NCBI RefSeq assembly: GCF_035593265.1
Contig: NZ_CP141614.1
Span: forward strand, 1,860,001-1,924,000
Reading direction: 5' to 3'
Source of the DNA: Limnochorda sp. LNt
GTDB lineage: Bacteria > Bacillota > Limnochordia > Limnochordales > Geochordaceae
DNA length: 64,000 bases
Part shown: piece after piece, positions 58,111-64,000 of the stretch
Layout of the letters: each line of letters begins with the position of its first letter
Position numbering within the stretch: position 1 is the first letter of the stretch
Notes under the pieces: model-generated
What the model was told of the DNA's origin: nothing
What the model saw: only the letters and a program-made list of their open reading frames with translations
The model's database searches: none
Translations under genes and position numbers: made by a program

Positions 58111-59588
58111 CGTGCGCCTCCCCTCCTGACCAGGTGGGTCACCGCCTCGACGTGAGCCGTGTGGGGAAAGAGATCCACAGGCTGCACCGGGCCCCACTCG
58201 TAGGCGGAACCCGCCCGCTCCGTCCGCTCCAGCAGCTGCCGCAGGTCCCGGGCCATGGTGGCCGGGTTGCACGAGACGTAGACCACGAGATCCGGGGCGG
58301 CGCGCGCCAGGGTCTCGACGACCCGGGCGTCCAGCCCCTTGCGGGGAGGGTCGACCACGACCATGACCGGGCCTCCGGCTGCGGCCCGCCGCTTCGCCAT
58401 CTCCTCGGGCAGCACCTGCTCGACGGGCCCCACCACGAACCGGGCGTGGTCGACGCCGTTGAGCGCCGCGTTGCGGCGGGCGTCGGCGACGGCACGGGGG
58501 TCCTCCTCGACGCCCACCAGCCGCTCCACGAGATCGGCGGCGGCCAGCCCGATGCCGCCGACCCCGCAGTAGAGATCCAGCAGCAGACCCTGCCCCGGCG
58601 GCAGCCCCCGGCTGGCCAGGAAGCCCTCGACGCGCCGGCGCACCTCCCGATACAGCACCTCGGCCTGCCGGGTGTTGACCTGGAAGAAGGCGGTGGCCGA
58701 CAGCTCCAGCGTCAACCCGGCCACCCGCTCGTAGAGGCGATCGCGCCCCCAGATCAGGCGGTTGTGCGGGCCCAGCACGACGTTGGTGCGGCGGGGGTTG
58801 ACGTTTTGCACCATCCCCACCAGCTCGGCGACCCGCTCCCGCACACGCTGCGCCATGTCGGCCAGCACGCCCGGGCGCGGCTCCTCGAGCGAGGCCGTCA
58901 CCAGGACCAGGAGCGCCTCGCCCGTCGCCTCGCCCACCCGTGCCAGGACGTGGCGCACCCAGCCCCGCCCCGAGGCCTCGTCGTAGACTGGCAGTCCCAG
59001 CGCCTCGATGGCGTCTCGAGCGGCGGCGGCGAGCCTCACGTTGGTCGGGTGCTGGACCGCGCAGTCCGAGACGGGCACCACCTCGTGGGAACCCCGGCGG
59101 TAGAAGCCTACCACGGGGCGCCCCTGCTCGTCGCGCCCCACCGGGTGCAGGGCCTTGTTGCGGTACGACCAGGGACGCTCCATCCCCAGCGTGGGCCGCA
59201 CCCGCTCCTCGGCCCCGTCGAGGCCCCCGATGCGCGCCAGGGCGTCCACCACCGTGCGGCGCTTGGCCTCCAGCTGCGCCGGGTACGCGAGGGCCATGAG
59301 CGGACAGCCGCCGCACGCCTCCACCACGGGGCACGGCGGCGCCACCCGCTGGGGCGACCGCTCCACCAGCCGCTCGAGGCGGGCACGGGCGTGGCGGGCG
59401 GCACGTTGGGTGACGGTGGCCTCGACCCGGTCGCCGGGCAGGCCCCCCTCGACGAAGACCACCAGGCCGTCGGGGGTGCGCGCGACCCCGTCGCCGTGCG
59501 GGTCCAGCGATCGCACGGCCAGCTCCAGTCGGTCGCCGACCCCGGGCCCGCTCCCCCGGCGCTCCTCCCCCGTCTCGCCCTCGGTCAC
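58107..59588 (-). CDS. rlmD: 23S rRNA (uracil-5-)-methyltransferase, RlmD/TrmA family
   Basis: 493 residues from a GTG at 59588: an N-terminal TRAM domain (HGDGVARTPDGLVVFVEGGL), iron-sulfur cysteines (CPVVEACGGCPL and a later Cys), SAM-binding LLDLYCGVGGIGLAAADLVE, then VVVDPPRKGLDARVV and the catalytic VYVSCNPATMARDL. It methylates a uridine in rRNA (U1939 in E. coli); exact position is inferred from the family. Coupled to the M23 gene by a 4-nt overlap. Confidence 0.9.
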   Translation of the reverse strand: MTEGETGEERRGSGPGVGDRLELAVRSLDPHGDGVARTPDGLVVFVEGGLPGDRVEATVTQRAARHARARLERLVERSPQRVAPPCPVVEACGGCPLMALAYPAQLEAKRRTVVDALARIGGLDGAEERVRPTLGMERPWSYRNKALHPVGRDEQGRPVVGFYRRGSHEVVPVSDCAVQHPTNVRLAAAARDAIEALGLPVYDEASGRGWVRHVLARVGEATGEALLVLVTASLEEPRPGVLADMAQRVRERVAELVGMVQNVNPRRTNVVLGPHNRLIWGRDRLYERVAGLTLELSATAFFQVNTRQAEVLYREVRRRVEGFLASRGLPPGQGLLLDLYCGVGGIGLAAADLVERLVGVEEDPRAVADARRNAALNGVDHARFVVGPVEQVLPEEMAKRRAAAGGPVMVVVDPPRKGLDARVVETLARAAPDLVVYVSCNPATMARDLRQLLERTERAGSAYEWGPVQPVDLFPHTAHVEAVTHLVRRGGAR

Positions 59589-59670
59589 GGCCTCGTCGCC
59601 CTCCCGTACTATCTCGCCGGCCTCCCAGCGTATCCATCCAGGCGAGAGTGGACAACGGAGGGACGCTTCG

Positions 59671-60744
59671 ATGGTGAAGAGCCGCCGCCTGCTGGGGCTT
59701 CAGGTCATCGACCTCGACGACGGCCGGGCGGTGGGCCGCGTCAACCGCCTCATCTTCGATCCGCGGGCCCGGCGGGTCCGGGCCCTCATCGTCGCCTCGG
59801 GGCACTGGCCGGCCGAGGACCAGGTACTGGAGTGGAGCCGGGCGGTCGGCGTCGGTCAGCACGCCGTCACCATCCGGGGAGCCCAGGCGCTGGCCCGGCC
59901 GGGCGCCCTGCCGGAGCTCCAGCCGCTGCTGCGTCGCCCGCTGCGGGTCTACGGCACCCGCGTGCTGACCGAGGACGGGGAGTTCCTCGGCAACGTCGAG
60001 GAGCTGCTCATCGACCCCCGCAGCGGCGAGGTGGCGCGGGTGATCCTGGCGCCGGCGGGGCTGGCCCAACGCCTGCGCGGGCGGGCCTCCATCCCCGCCG
60101 ACGCCGTCCTCGTCATGGGCGAGGACGCGATGGTGGTGCGGGCCTCGACCGTTGCGCAACCGGGGCGCGCCTGGCCGGACGGTGCCCGGCCGCCCGGGTT
60201 GCGTATCCGCTCTCCCCGCAACGGCTCGGCGACGCCCGCCTCGGCCGCGGCGCCCGGCGCTCCTCGGCCGGCGATGGCGAAGCGTCGACGAGCGCCGCTG
60301 CTCCGGACCGCCAGGCGGTCGACAGCCGCGGCGCGCGCAACGACCGCCGTCGGGCCTGGTCGCGCCGCTCCGGCTGGCCGCCCGTCGAGGGTGGGCGCTG
60401 CTGAGGGGCCGCCGGTCGCCGCACCCCTCGGACGGCGGTCCTGGCGGCACGCCGGCGTCGGGGTGAGCCGGATCCCACCGGGTCGACGATCGGCTCAGGA
60501 CAGGTCCTGGGGCCGTCGGCCGGCCACCAGACCCACGCCTTCGCGGGACACGCCCTGGATCGGGGTCAGGCCCGCATCTTCCATCATGGCCTCGATCTGC
60601 CCGGTGGTGAGGCGCCGGCAGCCCTGCGCGGCCTCGTCGGGGCGCAGCACCCAATCGACCACCAGCAGCACCCCGCCCGGTGCCAGGCGCCGCGCCACCT
60701 CGGCCAGGGCCTGCGAGGGCTCTCGCATGCAATGGAGGCTGTAG
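59671..60744 (+). CDS. PRC-barrel domain protein with unsupported C-terminal tail
   Basis: Two PRC-barrel repeats are clear in the first 170 residues: RRLLGLQVIDLDDGRAVGRV then VNRLIFDPRARRVRALIV, and RVYGTRVLTEDGEFLGNVEE then LLIDPRSGEVARVIL. GGAGG precedes the ATG at 59671. From about 60200 the frame is Arg/Ala/Pro-rich and runs antisense into the methyltransferase, so the true end may be earlier or another frame may take over (one closes at 60404). Such proteins often bind RNA or membranes; the role here is unknown. Confidence 0.65.
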   Translation: MVKSRRLLGLQVIDLDDGRAVGRVNRLIFDPRARRVRALIVASGHWPAEDQVLEWSRAVGVGQHAVTIRGAQALARPGALPELQPLLRRPLRVYGTRVLTEDGEFLGNVEELLIDPRSGEVARVILAPAGLAQRLRGRASIPADAVLVMGEDAMVVRASTVAQPGRAWPDGARPPGLRIRSPRNGSATPASAAAPGAPRPAMAKRRRAPLLRTARRSTAAARATTAVGPGRAAPAGRPSRVGAAEGPPVAAPLGRRSWRHAGVGVSRIPPGRRSAQDRSWGRRPATRPTPSRDTPWIGVRPASSIMASICPVVRRRQPCAASSGRSTQSTTSSTPPGARRRATSARACEGSRMQWRL

Positions 60745-61104
60745 GTGAACGTCGCCGCCGCGAACCGCGGCAGGCGCAGGCTCGACAGGTGATGGGCGTC
60801 GTGCCGCAGGCACCCCACCAGGTGCTCGACGCCGAGGCGGCTCGCCTCTTCGAAGGCCCGGGCGAAGCCCAGGTCGCTGGTGTCGATGCCGAGCACCGGT
60901 CTTCCCGTCTCCCGGGCGAGCCGTGCGGCCAGCCGGCCCTCGGAGCACCCCACGTCCAGGATGGCACGCTCGCCACCGAGGCGGGCCCGGCGGAAGCCCG
61001 CGCCCTCCCACCGCCGGCGCCAGGTCTCGTAGCGCGCCGGCCACGGGGGCTCGTTCGCCCGCCCGGCGGGCTCGTCAGGCAGGGTGTCCGCCCCGCTCGC
61101 TCAC
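60495..61104 (-). CDS. Class I SAM-dependent methyltransferase, probable 5' frameshift
   Basis: From 60953 inward: ILDVGCSEGRLAARLARETG (SAM motif I, beginning just before the GTG at 60953), FAAATFTYSLHCMREP, VARRLAPGGVLLVVDWVL. A start at 60953 would cut motif I. Coding-like sequence in the same frame (EPPWPARYETWRRRWEGAGF) continues upstream to about 61085 without a start codon. One base fewer in the GGGG at about 61090 joins it to a GTG at 61104 (SERADTLPDEP), giving 202 residues. That GTG overlaps the stop of a small upstream frame. Substrate unknown. Confidence 0.7.
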
Positions 61105-61226
61105 CGGCCGGGGTGACGACGCCATCCCGGCGTCGTCCGGGCGCCGCGGGCCATGAGCGCCTCCAGCACCGCCCCGACGGTCGCCTCGGTGCTGCCCCAG
61201 ACGGCGACGACCGGCCCGCTGCCCAC
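61101..61226 (-). CDS. Possible 41-residue small protein
   Basis: The gap between the flavoprotein stop and the methyltransferase holds an open frame with the local codon pattern: VGSGPVVAVWGSTEATVGAV and then LEALMARGARTTPGWRRHPG. It starts 8 nt after the flavoprotein stop, and its TGA overlaps the GTG at 61104 (GTGA), the coupling seen elsewhere in this window. GAGGAGG precedes it but only 2 nt away. No family is recognised; it may equally be non-coding. Confidence 0.35.
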   Translation of the reverse strand: MGSGPVVAVWGSTEATVGAVLEALMARGARTTPGWRRHPGR

Positions 61227-61233
61227 GGCCTCC

Positions 61234-62685
61234 TCACGCCCCCCGCGCCGTCTCGCCCGCCGCTCGCGCCGACCCGGGCTCTTGCTCGCGACCCGCCGCC
61301 TTGCCCCACGCCCGGGCGGCCATCAGGATGGGGTCCCAGACGGGGGCCAACGGCGGGGCGTAGCTCAGGTCCAGCTCGGCCACCTCGTCCACGTCCATGC
61401 CCGCCGTGACGGCCACCGCCAGCACGTCGACCCGCTTGGCGACGGCACCCGCCGGGCCCACCGCCTGGGCACCCAGCAGCCGGCCGCTGCGCCGGTCGCC
61501 CACCAGCCACAGGTGCACCGGACCGGGGCCCGGGTAGTAGTGCGCCCGGCTCCCGTGCCGCACGTAGGCGGTCACCGGCTCCCAGCCCTCGGCCGCCGCC
61601 TCCGCCTCCGTCAGGCCGGTGCGGCCCACCTCCACGTCGAAGATCCGCAACGCGGCCGTCCCCACCACGCCCCGGAAGGTGGCGTCGCCCCCGGCCGCGT
61701 TCTCGCCGGCGATGCGCCCCATCTTGTTGGAGGTGGTGCCCAGGGGGATCCAGGCCGGCCGTCGGAGCACCCGGTGCCAGGTCTCCACCCCATCGCCCGC
61801 CGCGTAGATGTGCGGGTCGCTGGTGAGCAGGCGGTGGTCCACCGCCACGGCGCCGGTACTGCCCAGCCGCAGCCCTGCCTGGCGCGCCAGCTCCACGTTG
61901 GGCCGGATGCCCGTCGCCAGGAGCACCAGATCGGCGGGCAACGTGCGGCCCGAGGCCGTCCGCACGGCCGTGGCGGCTCCCCCGTCGCCCGCTCCCTCGA
62001 CGGCGGCCAGCGCCTCGTTCACGTGCACGTCCACCCCGTGGCGGCGCAGCTCCGCCTCCACGTGGGCGGCCAGATCCGGGTGGTAGCCGGGCAGCACCTG
62101 CCCGGCCATCTCCACCAGGCTCACCGACAGGCCCCGGGCCGTCAGTGCCTCGGCCACCTCCAGGCCGATGGGACCGGCCCCCACCAGCACGGCCCGGGGC
62201 CGACCGCCGTCCGTCCGGTCGGGCCCGGTCAGCACGTCGACGTGCCGACGCATCGCGATGCCGTCCTCGAGGGTGCGCAGCACGAAGACGCCGGGGCGCC
62301 CGACCCCGGGCACCGGCGGCCGCACGGCCGACGCGCCGGTGGCCAGCACCAGGACGTCGTAAGCCACCTCGCGCACCTCGCCGTCGGCCAGCCCCCTCAC
62401 CTGCACCCGGCGGGACGACGGGTCGAGCGCCGTCACCTCGTGGCCGACGAAGACGTCGATGTCCCGCCGCTCCTTGAAGAAGGCAGGGGAGTAGACCACC
62501 AGATCCTCCGAGCGCCCCACCAGGCCGGCGAGGTAGTAGGGCAAGCCGCACGAACCATACGAGACGAAGCCGGTCCGCTCGAAGACGAGGATCTCCAGGC
62601 TCGGATCCATGCGCCGCGCCCGCGAGGCGGCGCTCATGCCTGCGGCCACGCCCCCTACCACGATCAGCCTGCGCCGCGCCGGCAT
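61234..62685 (-). CDS. CoA-disulfide-reductase-like FAD/NAD(P)-dependent oxidoreductase
   Basis: 483 residues. FAD site LIVVGGVAAGMSAASRARRM, single redox cysteine in VSYGSCGLPYYLAG (Cys46), NAD(P)H site AVLVGAGPIGLEVAEALTAR, IYAAGDGVETWHRV, and the C-terminal dimer-domain motif LSYAPPLAPVWDPILMAARA of the CoADR/NADH-oxidase group. Members reduce CoA disulfide, CoA persulfide/polysulfide or oxygen. The gene lies 15 nt after a protein disulfide oxidoreductase gene under a shared promoter, suggesting thiol or sulfane-sulfur redox control. Confidence 0.88.
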   Translation of the reverse strand: MPARRRLIVVGGVAAGMSAASRARRMDPSLEILVFERTGFVSYGSCGLPYYLAGLVGRSEDLVVYSPAFFKERRDIDVFVGHEVTALDPSSRRVQVRGLADGEVREVAYDVLVLATGASAVRPPVPGVGRPGVFVLRTLEDGIAMRRHVDVLTGPDRTDGGRPRAVLVGAGPIGLEVAEALTARGLSVSLVEMAGQVLPGYHPDLAAHVEAELRRHGVDVHVNEALAAVEGAGDGGAATAVRTASGRTLPADLVLLATGIRPNVELARQAGLRLGSTGAVAVDHRLLTSDPHIYAAGDGVETWHRVLRRPAWIPLGTTSNKMGRIAGENAAGGDATFRGVVGTAALRIFDVEVGRTGLTEAEAAAEGWEPVTAYVRHGSRAHYYPGPGPVHLWLVGDRRSGRLLGAQAVGPAGAVAKRVDVLAVAVTAGMDVDEVAELDLSYAPPLAPVWDPILMAARAWGKAAGREQEPGSARAAGETARGA

Positions 62686-62700
62686 GGCCCGTGACGCTCC

Positions 62701-63489
62701 TCAGGCCTCTCGGTGCCCGTGGGAGCCGTGGTCGTGGTGGTGGTCATGATCGTGATGATGGTGGTGATGGGCATGGTCAGGATGGTGGTCGTCACCGGCA
62801 TCCGCCTCGCCCCACGGATCGCCGGGCTCCTCGGCCAGCCCCACCGCCGCCAGCACGTACTGCAGCATCACCGCCTCGGGCACGGCGCCCTCCACCTCCT
62901 GGCGGTCGTTGATGACGGTCTTGGGCACCCCGTAGACCCCGTAGCGGTCGGCCAGCTCCGGAAACTCCAGGGCCTCCACCATGTCGGCCCTCACGAAGGG
63001 GCTCTCCATGGCGAACTGGTGGGCCAGCCGCACGGCCTTGGGGCAGTACGGGCAGGTGGGCGTCACGAAGACCTGGATGTGCACGGGCTGGGTGATGCGG
63101 CTCAGCTTCTGCCGCGTCGCCGCCGACAGCCGCGTCGTCCCGTTGGAGACGTCCACCAGGTCCTCGACCAGGCTGCCGAACTCGTAGCCCGCCGGGATGC
63201 CGAAGTAGCGGACGCGCGTGTCGGTGCCGTCCTCCCGCAGGAGCACCAGGGCCGGCACCTTGTCGACGTCGTAGCCCTGTGCGCGCTCGGGCTGCTGGCC
63301 GATCTCGACCACCTCGTAGGCGACGCGGTCGCTGAGGCCGGCCAGCTCCGCCACCAGCTCGGCGGTCTGGCCGCAGTACTGGCAACGTCCCGACTCGGAG
63401 TCGACGAAGAGCAGCACCTTGACCTTGCCGGGCACCTTGGCGAACAGGTCCTGCAGGTACGATCGATCCCTGGCCGAAAGCAACGGCAC
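62701..63489 (-). CDS. Two-domain protein disulfide oxidoreductase (PDO) with His-rich C-terminal tail
   Basis: 262 residues, GTG start at 63489 with AGGGGGA about 9 nt upstream. Two thioredoxin folds: the first active site is GRCQYCG (Cys36, Cys39), the second TPTCPYCPKAV (Cys146, Cys149); YGVYGVPKTVIND carries the cis-Pro region. The layout matches archaeal/thermophile PDO and the NrdH-like alkyl hydroperoxide reductase F domain. The last 30 residues hold about 15 histidines and several Asp, a probable metal-binding tail. No signal peptide. Confidence 0.9.
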   Translation of the reverse strand: MPLLSARDRSYLQDLFAKVPGKVKVLLFVDSESGRCQYCGQTAELVAELAGLSDRVAYEVVEIGQQPERAQGYDVDKVPALVLLREDGTDTRVRYFGIPAGYEFGSLVEDLVDVSNGTTRLSAATRQKLSRITQPVHIQVFVTPTCPYCPKAVRLAHQFAMESPFVRADMVEALEFPELADRYGVYGVPKTVINDRQEVEGAVPEAVMLQYVLAAVGLAEEPGDPWGEADAGDDHHPDHAHHHHHHDHDHHHDHGSHGHREA

Positions 63490-63512
63490 GGTCCATTCCC
63501 CCTAAAGGCTAC

Positions 63513-63530
63513 GATACCCGGTAGGGTATC
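63513..63530. promoter_or_regulatory. Inverted-repeat operator GATACCC-GGTA-GGGTATC
   Basis: A perfect 7-bp inverted repeat with a 4-bp spacer, placed just downstream of the predicted transcription start (about +3 to +20) of the PDO gene. A/T-flanked GGG/CCC half-sites of this kind are typical of CsoR/CstR-family repressors. A csoR gene is present at 13.6 kb, though the cognate repressor is not proven. Confidence 0.65.
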
Positions 63531-63539
63531 TTCACATGC

Positions 63540-63568
63540 ACTATAGCCGGCCCGATCGGGCCGGTCAA
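63540..63568 (-). promoter_or_regulatory. Promoter of the PDO-flavoprotein operon
   Basis: Minus strand TTGACC (63563-63568), 17-bp spacer, TATAGT (63540-63545). Predicted start near 63533, with a leader of about 45 nt to the GTG. Confidence 0.78.
63547..63564. repeat. 18-bp perfect palindrome in the promoter spacer
   Basis: CCGGCCCGATCGGGCCGG fills the spacer between -10 and -35 and touches the -35. It could be a second operator or, in GC-rich DNA, chance or a terminator remnant of the upstream gene. Confidence 0.45.
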
Positions 63569-63590
63569 TACCCCGGCAGTCCGGGGCGGA

Positions 63591-64000
63591 CTAACGCCCC
63601 CGGGTGGCCGCCACGATCCGCTGCTCCAGCACCTCGGCCAGCGTCGGACGGGTGCGCTCCCGCAGGTCGTAGCGCACGCGCACGGCCGGCTTCTCCATCG
63701 CCATGATGCGGCGCAGGTCGATGGGCGTGCCGATGACGACCACGTCGGCGGGCGTCGCCCGGATGGTCTGCTCCAGCTCGCGGATCTGCTCGGCGCCGTA
63801 GCCCATGGCGGGCAGCACGTCGTGCAGGTGCGGGTAGCGGGCGAAGGTCTCCCGGATGGAGCCCACCGCGTACGGCCGAGGGTCGACCAGGGTGGCCCCG
63901 TGCCGGCGGGCCGCCAGCGCCCCGGCGCCGTAGCGCATCTCCCCGTGGGTCAGCGTGGGGCCATCTTCGATGACCAGGGCCCGGCGCCCAGCCAGCCGGT
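63591..64000 (-). CDS. GTPase / cyclic-2,3-diphosphoglycerate-synthetase-like protein, C-terminal part
   Basis: About 136 codons, open at the window edge. ALVIEDGPTLTHGEMRYGAG is the hallmark of this family, followed by VDPRPYAVGSIRETFARYPH, LPAMGYGAEQIRELEQTI and DVVVIGTPIDLRRIM. Members contain a P-loop domain upstream (not in view). The biochemical role in bacteria is not established. Confidence 0.8.
   Translation of the reverse strand, partial: RLAGRRALVIEDGPTLTHGEMRYGAGALAARRHGATLVDPRPYAVGSIRETFARYPHLHDVLPAMGYGAEQIRELEQTIRATPADVVVIGTPIDLRRIMAMEKPAVRVRYDLRERTRPTLAEVLEQRIVAATRGR

Noticed and set aside
57151-61044. A 1,297-codon minus-strand open frame
   Set aside because: It crosses the M23, RlmD and methyltransferase genes in changing frames; the parts with homology belong to separate genes. 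Long stop-free frames are expected at this GC content.
62713-62800. GTG/ATG-rich repetitive stretch on the plus strand, looking like a microsatellite
   Set aside because: It is explained by the His/Asp codons (CAC, CAT, GAC) of the PDO tail on the minus strand.

Overview
This is a very GC-rich chromosomal window (by eye about 70% GC; not computed) carrying mostly conserved single-copy housekeeping genes. Several features point to a high-GC member of the Bacillota, probably a Limnochordia-like or Symbiobacterium/Thermaerobacter-like lineage: the prp gene between rplU and rpmA with an L27 that has a cleavable N-terminal extension, a SpoIVFB-like M50 protease beside rng and rodA, a T-box leader in front of valS, a CsoR-type repressor, DUF4321, and a PDZ/radical-SAM DUF512 protein. 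The taxonomic placement is inference; no rRNA gene is present.

Region by region. (1) 1-18.7 kb, all minus strand: a cell-envelope, division and growth cluster read from valS towards obg: valS-folC-SPOR-csoR-DUF4321-maf-radC-mreB-mreC-mreD-mrdA(PBP2)-minC-minD-minE-rodA-M50-rng, then a separate promoter for rplU-prp-rpmA-obg(partial). Many genes overlap by 4 nt (ATGA), implying translational coupling. valS is preceded by a complete T-box leader with a GUC (Val) specifier and a consensus promoter. (2) 19.2-23.1 kb, plus: a dipeptide/oligopeptide-type ABC uptake system (binding protein and two permeases, no ATPases). (3) 23.1-26.1 kb: a nitrilase-superfamily gene split by a 1,905-bp IS1634-like element. 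Both ends, a 5-bp target duplication and the pre-insertion reading frame can be reconstructed. (4) 26.1-30.6 kb: two half-size TauE/SafE proteins, a UPF0173 metallo-hydrolase, NAD-type isocitrate dehydrogenase, a complex-I-NDUFA9-like NAD-binding protein and a DUF554 membrane protein. (5) 30.6-43.7 kb, minus: a respiratory complex I operon nuoABCDEFGHIJKLN from one promoter. It lacks nuoM, and nuoG, nuoL and nuoN each carry an apparent lesion (in-frame TGA, -1, +1). (6) 43.8-57 kb: a fused trehalose-6-phosphate synthase/phosphatase, TauE+DUF1634, a GH31 glycosidase, the DUF512 radical SAM protein, a class II aldolase-like protein, an M24 homologue, typA/bipA and a chemoreceptor-like protein. 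(7) 57-64 kb: M23 peptidase, an RlmD-type rRNA methyltransferase, a PRC-barrel protein, a methyltransferase, and a redox pair (CoA-disulfide-reductase-like flavoprotein plus two-domain protein disulfide oxidoreductase with a His-rich tail). The redox pair is driven by a clear promoter with a GATACCC-N4-GGGTATC operator just downstream. The window ends inside a GTPase/cyclic-2,3-diphosphoglycerate-synthetase-like gene.

A theme across the window is single-base indels, mostly in or next to short G/C tracts, that break otherwise conserved proteins: five in the transposase, one each in nuoL, nuoN, the chemoreceptor and probably the 60.5-kb methyltransferase. They may be residual assembly errors or real decay, and this should be settled before biological conclusions are drawn. 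No CRISPR array, rRNA, tRNA, prophage or obvious new defence system was seen.
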